Origin: an uncultured Bacteroides sp.
GTDB lineage: Bacteria > Bacteroidota > Bacteroidia > Bacteroidales > Bacteroidaceae
Direction: 5' to 3'
NCBI RefSeq assembly: GCF_963678425.1
Contig: NZ_OY782854.1
Location: 310,001-374,000 of the forward strand
DNA: 64,000 nucleotides
How positions within the stretch are numbered: position 1 is the stretch's first letter; every line of letters starts with the position of its first letter. A model generated the notes under the pieces. The model did not search any database, was not told where the DNA came from, and saw nothing but the letters and a program-made list of their open reading frames with translations. Positions 1-8,032 of this stretch are shown piece after piece. The translations under genes and the position numbers were made by a program.

Positions 1-1260
1 ATGAGTGGAAAAACGGGAAAAATAATAAAGAACAATGGGGGCGGTAATAATCTGTGCTGCGATGGATACACTCATCAGTCCCCACACATATTTCCCGATG
101 CGACTCTTTAACTTTATCCGGCTATAAAGCCAGGGCTGGATAAGTACGATTCCGGCCACCGCGGTGAATGAGAGCTGGAAGCTGACATCGTATAGATAGA
201 ATGGGTTATAGACCAACATCAATAGAGCGGCGACAGCCAAGGTGTTCAGTGTTACCGGATGATTGTTTCGTATCCTGGAAAGGGCGATCAGTGAAAACAT
301 GATTACTGAACGGACCACCGGTGAGAGCAGACCTGTGAGAAAGGCGAATCCCCATAATAGAAAGATGATAATTAACTGTTTGGCAATCAGTGTTCCTTTC
401 TGTCTGTTGGCAAAACCCAGAAGAAAATCCAGCAGGAAGTAAAGAAAGCCGATGTGTAATCCTGAAAGAGAAAGCACGTGACTGGCTCCGGATATGGAAT
501 AGCTTTCCCGTATCTCTTCGCTCAGCTCGTCCTGATATCCCAATACCAAAGCTGAAAGTACCGTATATTCGTCTCCGGTGAATCCCAGACTCTTTATCTT
601 ATTAAGCAGCAAGTCTCTGTAATCCAGCGCAGTCTGTTTTAGCGTGCGTTGTGAATTGTGTCCTGCCGGTTGCCAGTTCCCCTTATATGCAAAGGCTGTA
701 CCGCTAACTCCCTGATGGATCAGATAAGAGGCATAATCAAATTCTTCAGGATTGCCATTGTTACGTGGAGCGTTGATCTGACCGTAAAACAGCAATTGAT
801 CTCCTTGTTCTATTTGTTGGCTGAGTGAATCTTTAGTCAGGTAAAGCAATACTTTTTTCTCTACCGGGAATATGCCCGAAGAATCCTGTCTTGTCATTAT
901 CGTAACAGGGCATAATATGCTGTGTTCTTTCTCTTTTGGCTTTTCCGTGAGAAGAACTTTGTAAATACTCTTTTCCGCAGGCCACCGGTAGTGCACGGAA
1001 GATAAATGCCATTCCGTTATTCCTGTGCCGATTGTGAATAGCAGCAGGTAAATGCAGACTCCCGTAAGCCATCTGAATGTGTATTTTTTGAGAAGATGGT
1101 AAAGAATAAAGGCGAAAACAGATAAAAAACAAAGTATGGTCATACCAAATTCTACCCATCCTGTTTCATGAAGAAATGAATGACTAAAACATATCCCGAG
1201 TATCAAGGGTACAAGAAATCGGACAAAGGGATATTTGTGCAGTTGTAGAGGAGGCTGCAC
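1..1260 (-). CDS. comEC: ComEC/Rec2-type DNA uptake channel protein, N-terminal part (cut by window edge)
   Basis: This is the N-terminal 420 residues of a ComEC/Rec2 family membrane protein, which in competent bacteria forms the inner-membrane channel for single-stranded DNA. Several hydrophobic segments are visible at the start. The middle contains the competence-domain signature SGASHVLSLSGLHIGF, followed by more membrane segments (for example FLLWGFAFLTGL). The frame is open to base 1, so the C-terminal part, often a metallo-beta-lactamase-like domain, lies outside. The likely start is a GTG at 1260, because a stop in the same frame lies just upstream and no earlier start exists. It begins 7 bases after the rpe stop, so the two are probably co-transcribed. 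Bacteroides are not known for natural competence, so the real role is open. Confidence 0.85.
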   Translation of the reverse strand, partial: MQPPLQLHKYPFVRFLVPLILGICFSHSFLHETGWVEFGMTILCFLSVFAFILYHLLKKYTFRWLTGVCIYLLLFTIGTGITEWHLSSVHYRWPAEKSIYKVLLTEKPKEKEHSILCPVTIMTRQDSSGIFPVEKKVLLYLTKDSLSQQIEQGDQLLFYGQINAPRNNGNPEEFDYASYLIHQGVSGTAFAYKGNWQPAGHNSQRTLKQTALDYRDLLLNKIKSLGFTGDEYTVLSALVLGYQDELSEEIRESYSISGASHVLSLSGLHIGFLYFLLDFLLGFANRQKGTLIAKQLIIIFLLWGFAFLTGLLSPVVRSVIMFSLIALSRIRNNHPVTLNTLAVAALLMLVYNPFYLYDVSFQLSFTAVAGIVLIQPWLYSRIKLKSRIGKYVWGLMSVSIAAQIITAPIVLYYFSRFSTH

Positions 1261-1267
1261 AGTAAGT

Positions 1268-1918
1268 TTATAATGTTTTCATCTGGTGAATAGTTTCTTC
1301 GGGTGAAGGTGTGCTAAAGATGGCATTGCCTGCTACCAGTACGTCGGCACCAGCTTCCAGCAGCAGTGGGGCAGTTTTCATATTTACACCGCCATCCACT
1401 TCAATCAGTGCTTTTGATCCGGTTTCGTCTATTAACATTCTGAGTTCTTTTACTTTTTCCACCGAATGTTCAATGAACTTCTGTCCTCCAAATCCGGGGT
1501 TTACACTCATGATCAGCACCAGATATACTTCCTTGATAATATCTTTCAGCAGAAAGACCGGAGTGGAAGGGTTGATGGTTACGGCCGGCTCCATTCCAGC
1601 TTCGCGGATTTGCTGGATTACCCGGTGAAGATGCGGGCAAGCTTCATAGTGCACATTCATAATCTTTGCCCCAGTAGCCTTTACTGCCGGAATAAATTTT
1701 TCAGGGTTCACGATCATCAAATGTACATCAAGCGGCTTTTTACAAATTTTGCTGATTGCTTTAATAACGGGAAATCCAAAGGAGATATTCGGAACAAATA
1801 CACCGTCCATAATGTCAAGATGCAGCCAGTCGGCTTCGCTTCGGTTAATCATTTCAATATCATCTGCCAGATTAGCAAAGTTGGCAGCAAGCAGTGATGG
1901 GGATATTTTGTGTTTCAT
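1268..1918 (-). CDS. rpe: Ribulose-phosphate 3-epimerase
   Basis: This enzyme interconverts D-ribulose 5-phosphate and D-xylulose 5-phosphate in the cytoplasmic pentose phosphate pathway. It is a 216-residue TIM barrel with the family motifs in order: SPSLLAANF, HLDIMDG (metal and substrate binding), DVHLMI, MSVNPGFGGQKF and EVDGGV. The ATG at 1918 is chosen: the frame extends upstream only to a TTG at 1948, the family normally begins with MKxxISPS, and a promoter -7 box overlaps the extended part. The comEC gene follows after 7 bases. Length and motifs are normal. Confidence 0.96.
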   Translation of the reverse strand: MKHKISPSLLAANFANLADDIEMINRSEADWLHLDIMDGVFVPNISFGFPVIKAISKICKKPLDVHLMIVNPEKFIPAVKATGAKIMNVHYEACPHLHRVIQQIREAGMEPAVTINPSTPVFLLKDIIKEVYLVLIMSVNPGFGGQKFIEHSVEKVKELRMLIDETGSKALIEVDGGVNMKTAPLLLEAGADVLVAGNAIFSTPSPEETIHQMKTL

Positions 1919-1945
1919 GACTCTTTTGCTGTATGTTTTGGTTTG

Positions 1946-1953
1946 CAAAAATA
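1946..1953 (-). promoter_or_regulatory. Bacteroides-type -7 box upstream of rpe
   Basis: On the minus strand this reads TATTTTTG, matching the Bacteroides -7 consensus TAnnTTTG, about 28 bases before the rpe ATG. No good -33 TTTG is visible at the expected distance, so this is a moderate call. It supports the ATG at 1918 as the rpe start. Confidence 0.45.
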
Positions 1954-2368
1954 AACAAAATAATTGAACTGAGTTTTTTTATTCGGGCTTCTTTTATTTA
2001 TTGGCAGGTGGTAATTGTTTCCTTGTACAAAAGAATGCAATCTTCTGTACAAAACAACAAATTTTCCTGTACAGAAAAATATATTCTTTTGTACAGGAGA
2101 ATTAAAATATATAACGGGTCATCCGAGGATGATTCCTTGCAAACCTTCAGGCATTGACGGCTCAACATGATAATTACGAGCAAACAACTTCAGAAAAGTT
2201 ACTGTCCCAGCGCTTGGGCACAGTGCGTTTTTCTCTTTGTTAACCTGTTTTCTCCTTTTCTGTTGAGTGATAGTTTGAGTAGAATTACTTTTCATAGGCA
2301 TACTAGTTTCTCTGTTTTTTATAGAAACGCAAAAAACAAAACTTTAGTATTCCTATGAAATAAATATT
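1954..2368. other. Intergenic region between rpe and the sigma factor gene
   Basis: This 415-base gap holds the TGTACA array described separately. It also has an imperfect palindrome at 2201-2224 (ACTGT, CCCA and GCGCT arms with single-base bulges) that could be a hairpin downstream of the minus-strand genes' promoter region. No convincing gene is visible: the short open frames here (up to 74 codons) are low complexity or cross the repeats. Confidence 0.5.
2018..2101. repeat. Array of four TGTACA sites with exact 22-bp spacing
   Basis: TGTACA occurs at 2024, 2046, 2068 and 2090, each exactly 22 bases after the previous one. Flanks are partly conserved: the first copy reads TTGTACAAAAGAAT and the last reads almost the same on the opposite strand, so the array has an overall two-fold symmetry. 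Twenty-two bases is about two helical turns, placing all sites on one face of the DNA. The array lies about 105-175 bases upstream of the rpe start. A multi-site operator is the simplest reading, but no binding protein is known. Confidence 0.6.
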
Positions 2369-2962
2369 TTAATCGAGGGTCAGAATTACATCTTTTTCTT
2401 CTGCCATGCGGCGGAGATTTAGGATGGCATAACGCATTCTTCCCAAAGCAGTATTAATACTTACTCCTGTTACTTCAGCAATCTCTTTGAAACTAAGATC
2501 CTGGTAAAAGCGCATATAAACTACTTCCCGCTGATTATCAGGGAGCTGTTTAACCAGATGCCGGACATCATCCTGGATTTGTTCGTTGATAATATCTGTT
2601 TCAATGTTTCCTTCAGATAGCTTCATGTTATTCAGTATGTCTATTTCGCTATCGTCGTTGGAAATCAGATTCTCATTTCGTTCCAGACGGTAGTTGTCAA
2701 TAATGAGGTTATGAGCTATACGAGTAAGCCATGCAGGGAATTTTCCATTCTCTGTGTATCGACCTAGTTTGATGGTCATAATTGCCTTAACGAAAGTTTC
2801 CTGGAAAATATCTTCAGTCAGTTCCGTGTTTTTTACAATGAAATAGATATAGGAATATAACCTATTTTGATACCGATTAAGAAGTGTATCGAAAGCTTTA
2901 TTTTCTCCTTTTGAATATAAAACTACCAGTTCTTCATCAGTCATTTCTTTCAAAATGTTCAT
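2369..2962 (-). CDS. RNA polymerase sigma factor, ECF-like sigma-70 family
   Basis: This 197-residue protein directs RNA polymerase to a set of promoters. Region 2 (about residues 20-95) is recognisable from DTLLNRYQNRLYSYIYFIV, the EDIFQETFVKA core-binding helix and FPAWLTRIAHNLIIDNYR. Region 4 (about 135-190) has LPDNQREVVYMRFYQDLS and a helix-turn-helix in FKEIAEVTGVSINTALGRMR. The two are joined by a short acidic linker. There is no adjacent anti-sigma gene, unlike the second sigma factor at 21107. Its own gap of 186 bases from fmt, containing a terminator for fmt, suggests a separate transcript. The regulon cannot be inferred. Confidence 0.88.
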   Translation of the reverse strand: MNILKEMTDEELVVLYSKGENKAFDTLLNRYQNRLYSYIYFIVKNTELTEDIFQETFVKAIMTIKLGRYTENGKFPAWLTRIAHNLIIDNYRLERNENLISNDDSEIDILNNMKLSEGNIETDIINEQIQDDVRHLVKQLPDNQREVVYMRFYQDLSFKEIAEVTGVSINTALGRMRYAILNLRRMAEEKDVILTLD

Positions 2963-3084
2963 TACGTCTTTTGTTTTGGTTAGAGTAATGTTTGATCAAT
3001 AGGCTTTGGGTTTTGAAGTTAATACACAATGTTAGACTATGCAAATAAAAGTAATATTTTTATAACAACAAAATAAAAACAAAG

Positions 3085-3120
3085 AAAAGTGCGTTAATGT
3101 TCGATACTTAACGTACTTTT
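3085..3120 (-). terminator. Terminator of fmt
   Basis: A hairpin with 13-base arms (3085-3097 and 3108-3120, one mismatch) and a 10-base loop lies 29 bases past the fmt stop. On the minus strand it is followed by a T-rich stretch (CTTTGTTTTTA), as for an intrinsic terminator. Confidence 0.7.
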
Positions 3121-3148
3121 CTAAAATTGTTAAAACTTTATTTTGCTT

Positions 3149-4117
3149 TTATTCAATCTTCATATCATCTAAAAACTTAAATCCACGCAAAAAATCATTA
3201 ATGCTAAGTCGTTTCTTCCCAGCTAGCTGAAGAGATTTTATTGACAGATATCCGTCTGCGGCAGCTATGTGCAGATAGGTTTTGCCATCAGTTTGTATAG
3301 TACCCGGGGTAACTTCAGGCGTTTTTTCTATCTTTTCTGTTTCAAATATTTTTATTATAACAGGTGCTTCTTGTTCCTGATAAAGTTCTGTCCAGGCAGC
3401 AGGATAGGGAGAAAGTCCGCGGATAAAGTCGTAAGTTTGTTTAACGTTTCCAGACCAGTTGATGCGGCAGGTTTCCTTGAAAATTTTCGGAGCAGGGCGT
3501 AATTTTTCCAATTGAGCCATTTCTTCCTGTGGAATAGGCTTTACACGATTTTCAAGAATTGCATCCACTGTTTCAATAACCAGTTTCCCTCCTAATAACA
3601 TCAGTTTGTCGTGTACCACTCCCACATTATCCGTGTCAGCTATTGGGATATGCACTTGCTGAATTACTTTCCCTGTGTCTATTTCTTGCTGAAGGAAGAA
3701 AGTGGTAATTCCTGTCTCTGTATCACCATTGATTACAGCCCAGTTAATAGGGGCTGCTCCACGATACTGCGGAAGAAGAGAGGCATGCAGATTAAATGTT
3801 CCCAGACGAGGCATAGCCCACACAACTTCGGGTAACATGCGGAAGGCAACGACTATTTGCAGATCGGATTTCCATTCCCGAAGGGCTTCTATAAAAGATT
3901 CGTCCTTTAATCGTTCGGGCTGAAGTAAAGGAATATTTTGTTCCAGGGCATATTGTTTTACGGGTGAGAACTGAACCTTATGTCCTCGTCCGGCAGGTTT
4001 GTCAGGCATTGTAATGACACCCACCACATTGTATCCGCCTTCTACCAGGCAACGAAGGGATTCCACGGCAAAGTCGGGTGTTCCCATATATACTATTCTT
4101 AGGTCTTTCTTTTCCAT
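3149..4117 (-). CDS. fmt: Methionyl-tRNA formyltransferase
   Basis: Fmt transfers a formyl group from 10-formyltetrahydrofolate to the initiator Met-tRNA. The 322-residue length is normal. The N-terminal catalytic domain shows RIVYMGTPDFAVESL, the loop PAGRGHKVQFSPVKQYAL, and the catalytic motif NLHASLLPQYRGAAPINWA followed by GDTETGITTF. The C-terminal OB-like domain carries GLSPYPAAWT and ends near GFKFLDDMKIE. It lies 51 bases after the ClC gene on the same strand, as last gene of a probable YrdC-sugar transferase-ClC-fmt transcript, and is followed by a clear terminator. Confidence 0.97.
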   Translation of the reverse strand: MEKKDLRIVYMGTPDFAVESLRCLVEGGYNVVGVITMPDKPAGRGHKVQFSPVKQYALEQNIPLLQPERLKDESFIEALREWKSDLQIVVAFRMLPEVVWAMPRLGTFNLHASLLPQYRGAAPINWAVINGDTETGITTFFLQQEIDTGKVIQQVHIPIADTDNVGVVHDKLMLLGGKLVIETVDAILENRVKPIPQEEMAQLEKLRPAPKIFKETCRINWSGNVKQTYDFIRGLSPYPAAWTELYQEQEAPVIIKIFETEKIEKTPEVTPGTIQTDGKTYLHIAAADGYLSIKSLQLAGKKRLSINDFLRGFKFLDDMKIE

Positions 4118-4168
4118 CTCTTTTTTCCTTAAATTGTTTCTCTTATTAAATGCAGCTAATTGTTTGGA

Positions 4169-5959
4169 CTAGTCTTCCGAGAAGTTAACTAAAAGCTCCC
4201 GATAGGAGTTGAATATCTTCGATTTTGAAACAAAGCCCATATACTGTCCTTTTTCATCCACTACCGGAAGATTCCAGGCCTGGGTCTCGTCAAATGTTTG
4301 CATAACTTGTTCCATGGAGTCTGAGATAAACAGCTTAGCAGGAACGGAGGTCATCAGTTTATTTACAGTAAAACGATGATAAAGTTCTTGCCGGAAAATA
4401 ACGTTTCGTATGTTATCCAACAAAACAACTCCCTGCAACACTCCTTGTTTATTTACTACCGGAAATAGATTTCTTTTGGCAAGTGAAATAACCTTAACCA
4501 GTTCTCCCAGATCCATTTCCGGAGAAACCTGCTGGAAGTCTGTTTCTATTACATTTTCCGTCTTCATCAGTGTAAGCACTGCTTTGTCCTTGTGGTGTGT
4601 AATAAGCTGTCCTTTCTTGGCCAAACGCATGGAATAAAGACTATGAGGCTCAAAAATAATGATGGTAAGATAGGAACTTACGGAGCAAATCATTAAAGGC
4701 AGAAAGAGGTCGTACCCTCCAGTTAACTCAGCTATAAGAAAAATACCCGTCAGTGGCGCATGCATTACTCCGGACATTACTCCAGCCATTCCCATTAATG
4801 CGAAATTCTTTTCAGGAAGGTCTATGAAGAGTCCCAGTTCATTAGAAAAATGAGAGAAGATGAATCCTGCGATACATCCTAAAAATAAACTTGGCGCAAA
4901 GATACCACCACAACCTCCACCTCCGTTAGTGGCACTTGAAGCAAATACTTTAAATACGATAATAAGGAATAAATAGACTAGTAACAGATGATTGTTCCCA
5001 TAGAAAAGGGAGTTGTTCATTACTGTATGCCATTCACCCGAAGCTGCGCCTTTAAGCAATAAGTTTATTGTGTCATATCCTTCACCATACAGGGGAGGAA
5101 AAAGGAAAATCAGTATACTTAGCATTGCTCCGCCAAGCACAAGTTTCTTATATGGTCCTTCTAGTTTTCCAAAAATAGTCTCTACGAAATTGGATGCTCG
5201 TGTAAAGTAAAGAGATACCAGTCCGCAGAATATTCCCAGCAGGATAACATGAGGAATACGTCCCATTTCAAAAGCCTGGTCAAGATTGAATTTAAACATA
5301 GCCTCTGTGCCCATGAAAATGTAGGATACGGTAGCAGCGGTAACGGAAGTAATTAGCAAAGGGAGAAGTGAAGCCATTGTAAGGTCGATCATCAGTACTT
5401 CCAGCGTAAATACTACTCCGGCAATCGGAGCTTTGAATATTCCCGCAACCGCTCCGGCAGCTCCACATCCAATGAGTAACATTAATGTTTTGTGTTCCAT
5501 TTTGAAAACACTCCCCAGATTGGAACCGATGGCAGAACCGGTAAGTACAATTGGTGCTTCGGCCCCTACAGATCCACCGCATCCAATGGTAATGGCGCTG
5601 GCTATGGTTGAGGACCAGATATTGTGTCGCTTGATTCTTCCCTGTCTGCGCGAAATGGAATAGAGGATTTTTGTTACACCGTGACTGATGTCGTCTTTCA
5701 CAATATTGCGTACAAATAAACCTGTAAGCAGAATACCAACTACCGGATAAACCAGATAAAGGTAGTTGGCTCCTGTAGTGTTAAAACTGTCTGTCAGAAA
5801 GTTCTGAATCAAATGAATCAGGGATTTTAAAATTATTGCTGCACAGGCAGTGCAGACTCCAACCACAAAGCTTAGAAGAAGGATAAACTGATTATCCTTT
5901 ATATGGTTTTCGCGCCAAAATATAAATCGTTGCAATAAACTGATTTTCTCTGTTTTCAT
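4169..5959 (-). CDS. ClC-family chloride channel/transporter with C-terminal CBS pair
   Basis: This 596-residue inner-membrane protein belongs to the ClC family of chloride channels and chloride/proton antiporters. Many hydrophobic helices fill residues 25-440. The gating-glutamate motif appears as GSVGAEAP (Glu at about 134), and the pore motif as GGGGCGGIFAPSLFLG. Residues 460-590 form two CBS domains (LFPVVNKQGVLQGVV and NLPVVDEKGQYMGFV), which usually bind adenine nucleotides and regulate the pore. The first motif reads GAEAP rather than the usual G(K/R)EGP. The gene follows the sugar transferase by 8 bases. Whether it is a channel or exchanger cannot be decided from sequence. Confidence 0.93.
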   Translation of the reverse strand: MKTEKISLLQRFIFWRENHIKDNQFILLLSFVVGVCTACAAIILKSLIHLIQNFLTDSFNTTGANYLYLVYPVVGILLTGLFVRNIVKDDISHGVTKILYSISRRQGRIKRHNIWSSTIASAITIGCGGSVGAEAPIVLTGSAIGSNLGSVFKMEHKTLMLLIGCGAAGAVAGIFKAPIAGVVFTLEVLMIDLTMASLLPLLITSVTAATVSYIFMGTEAMFKFNLDQAFEMGRIPHVILLGIFCGLVSLYFTRASNFVETIFGKLEGPYKKLVLGGAMLSILIFLFPPLYGEGYDTINLLLKGAASGEWHTVMNNSLFYGNNHLLLVYLFLIIVFKVFASSATNGGGGCGGIFAPSLFLGCIAGFIFSHFSNELGLFIDLPEKNFALMGMAGVMSGVMHAPLTGIFLIAELTGGYDLFLPLMICSVSSYLTIIIFEPHSLYSMRLAKKGQLITHHKDKAVLTLMKTENVIETDFQQVSPEMDLGELVKVISLAKRNLFPVVNKQGVLQGVVLLDNIRNVIFRQELYHRFTVNKLMTSVPAKLFISDSMEQVMQTFDETQAWNLPVVDEKGQYMGFVSKSKIFNSYRELLVNFSED

Positions 5960-5967
5960 CTTTTTTG

Positions 5968-7383
5968 TTACATACCTTTTCCGGTAAGTATTGTTTTAAT
6001 AGTGTATATCAATATTTTCATGTCTATGCCCAGAGAGCGGTTTTCCAGATAGATTAAATCATATTGCAGACGCTCTATCATTTTATCTACCGTATTTGCA
6101 TATCCATACTTTACCATTCCCCAAGAGGTGATGCCTGGCTTTACAGAAAATACCTGATAATAGTAGGGGGCTTTACTTACAATCTGATCTACAAAGAATT
6201 TTCGCTCAGGTCGTGGGCCAACTAAAGACATCTCACCCTTCAGTACGTTCCAGAACTGAGGCAGTTCATCCAGGCGATATTTTCGCATTGTTTTACCGAA
6301 TTCAGTTATCCTTTTGTCTCTCTCATAGGATAATAGTGGCTTTCCTTTTTCTGCATTCATCTCCATCGTCCTGAATTTGATGATTGTGAATGGTTTTCCC
6401 CTATAGCCAAGTCTTTCTTGTTTATAAAAAACCTTTCCGGCAGAGCCTTTTTTTATTTTCCATGCCAGCCATGCAAAAACAGGGGAAAGTAAAAGTAGTG
6501 CTACTGCAGCAATAATCGGGTCGAGCACTTTTTTTATATTCTTTTCTCCTTCAGACATGTTATCTCTGGTGATCTCTATCATGGGAGATGCATATATGGA
6601 AGACATTTTTATGCTTCGGGAGAGTACGCTGTTTTCTCCGGCCATTGCTTTGATGGGGAGATTGAAACAATAGAGCCCGTTTAGCAGTTCGAAGAGCTCT
6701 TTTTCATCGGTGGAATTCTGAGCGACAATAATTTCTTCTATATCCTGATCATGGATAATCGTTTCGATATCTTCCCATTTCCATACAGGCTTTTCTTGTA
6801 TAACACAAGGCTCTTTTCCTGTGTCAATAAATCCTTTAATGAGATAGCCCAGAGATTGCGGTTGAGAATCCAGCTCCTGAGCAAGTTTCAGAGCGCGTTC
6901 TCCGGCTCCTATTAAAAGTGCGTTGAATCCTATCTTTCTGTAGTGAATCTTCTTTGTCAGAATTTGAGTGATAGTAGCCCTTATGCTGTAAGTTAGTGCA
7001 AACTGTCCGATAAAAAGTATTCCCAGTAATTGGTAATAGACATGATAATCCCGTGGCAAATCGTTAACTACTATCACAAAAAAGACAATAAGTACTCCGA
7101 TTTCCACAGAAATAAGTGTCTTGTTGAGCTCAAATAGTCTGGATTTTCTCATGGGGGTGTTATAATATCCCGAGAAATAGTACAACATCAACCAAAAGAA
7201 AGGAATGATAATTTGTCCGGCAATCACTTTCCCTGAAAAGAGATAAGTGTTCAAATCATGAAAGCCAGTGACAGATGCAATATAGTCATATCGGAAAACA
7301 TTCACAAGAATCCAGATTATATTAGCTGCAATATAATCTCCTAAAAGATATTTAATGAGTTGTTTTCTCTGGTTTATTTTCAT
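5968..7383 (-). CDS. Polyprenyl-phosphate sugar-1-phosphate transferase (WcaJ/WbaP-like)
   Basis: This protein probably starts capsule or exopolysaccharide repeat units by moving a sugar 1-phosphate onto undecaprenyl phosphate at the inner membrane. Its 471 residues follow the long family layout: N-terminal transmembrane helices (about 15-130), a Rossmann-like middle (ALLIGAGERALKLAQEL) and a C-terminal bacterial sugar transferase domain. That domain has a membrane hairpin (IIAAVALLLLSPVFAWLAW), then KQERLGYRGKPFTIIKFRTM, KYRLDELPQFWNVLKGEMS and LVGPRPE. No other capsule genes are nearby, so it may act with genes elsewhere. Donor sugar is unknown. Confidence 0.9.
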   Translation of the reverse strand: MKINQRKQLIKYLLGDYIAANIIWILVNVFRYDYIASVTGFHDLNTYLFSGKVIAGQIIIPFFWLMLYYFSGYYNTPMRKSRLFELNKTLISVEIGVLIVFFVIVVNDLPRDYHVYYQLLGILFIGQFALTYSIRATITQILTKKIHYRKIGFNALLIGAGERALKLAQELDSQPQSLGYLIKGFIDTGKEPCVIQEKPVWKWEDIETIIHDQDIEEIIVAQNSTDEKELFELLNGLYCFNLPIKAMAGENSVLSRSIKMSSIYASPMIEITRDNMSEGEKNIKKVLDPIIAAVALLLLSPVFAWLAWKIKKGSAGKVFYKQERLGYRGKPFTIIKFRTMEMNAEKGKPLLSYERDKRITEFGKTMRKYRLDELPQFWNVLKGEMSLVGPRPERKFFVDQIVSKAPYYYQVFSVKPGITSWGMVKYGYANTVDKMIERLQYDLIYLENRSLGIDMKILIYTIKTILTGKGM

Positions 7384-7397
7384 TAAAAGATTTTCTT

Positions 7398-7967
7398 TTA
7401 TTCCCGAATCACCTTGATGACTCCACCTTTTCCAAGTTTAATAATGCTGGATGGTTTGGCTGGAGATTGGTCGTCCTGCTTGTATTTCACAATATAGTCT
7501 ACTGCAGATTTTATCTCCTCGCTTATCTCACTGAAAGCTGCCGGTGAGGGTTGTCCGCTTATATTGGCTGATGTGGAAACAATGGCTTTACGAAACCGTT
7601 GGCACAGCTGGTGGGAGAATTGTTCATTTGTTACACGAATTCCCACACTTCCATCTTCCGCTAAAAGATTGGGTGCCATGTTACGTGCTCCATCATAAAT
7701 AATGGTCAATGGTTTGTTGGCTAAATCAATCAGGTCCCATGCTACTTCCGGTGCATCACTTACATAAAAATCCACCTTTACAGATGTATCTACCAAAACA
7801 ATCAGCGCCTTGCTATCAATGCGTTTCTTGATTTCGTATACTCTACGGACAGCTTCAGGGTTAGTCGCATCACAACCTATTCCCCAGATTGTATCAGTGG
7901 GATAGAGGATTACTCCACCCTCGTTCATAATCCGGCAGGCTTCCTTTATGTCTTCTGAAAATTCCAT
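7398..7967 (-). CDS. YrdC/Sua5-family L-threonylcarbamoyladenylate synthase-like protein
   Basis: The YrdC/Sua5 family makes threonylcarbamoyl-AMP from threonine, bicarbonate and ATP for the t6A37 modification of ANN-decoding tRNAs. The 189-residue single-domain protein shows GGVILYPTDTIWGIGCDA near residue 18, KKRIDSKALIVLV, RVTNEQFSHQL and STSANISGQPSP. These are the family's nucleotide and threonine-binding signatures. It lacks the C-terminal Sua5 extension, like E. coli TsaC. A near-perfect Bacteroides promoter lies 31 bases upstream, and the sugar transferase follows 14 bases after its stop, so it heads a probable four-gene transcript. Confidence 0.93.
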   Translation of the reverse strand: MEFSEDIKEACRIMNEGGVILYPTDTIWGIGCDATNPEAVRRVYEIKKRIDSKALIVLVDTSVKVDFYVSDAPEVAWDLIDLANKPLTIIYDGARNMAPNLLAEDGSVGIRVTNEQFSHQLCQRFRKAIVSTSANISGQPSPAAFSEISEEIKSAVDYIVKYKQDDQSPAKPSSIIKLGKGGVIKVIRE

Positions 7968-7997
7968 TATGTATTATATTTTAATGTATAGTTTCTG

Positions 7998-8028
7998 CAA
8001 AAATACATAATACATTTATGGAATCAAA
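7998..8028 (-). promoter_or_regulatory. Promoter of the YrdC-sugar transferase-ClC-fmt group
   Basis: On the minus strand, TTTG (8025-8028) and TATTTTTG (7998-8005) are separated by 19 bases, matching the Bacteroides -33/-7 promoter. It starts just after the 3' end of the ROK gene, so the downstream group need not depend on read-through. Confidence 0.75.
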
Positions 8029-8032
8029 ATAT

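Noticed and set aside
1268..1948. The longer rpe starting with TTG at 1948
   Set aside because: A rare start, ten unconserved residues, and overlap with the promoter box; ATG at 1918 fits the family.
2018..2101. Reading the TGTACA array as a CRISPR
   Set aside because: The period is 22 bases with only a 6-base core conserved; there are no long repeats, no distinct spacers and no cas genes.
1998..2183. A 61-codon minus-strand open frame upstream of rpe
   Set aside because: It runs straight through the TGTACA array; its sequence is repetitive because the DNA is, and it has no start signal or family resemblance.
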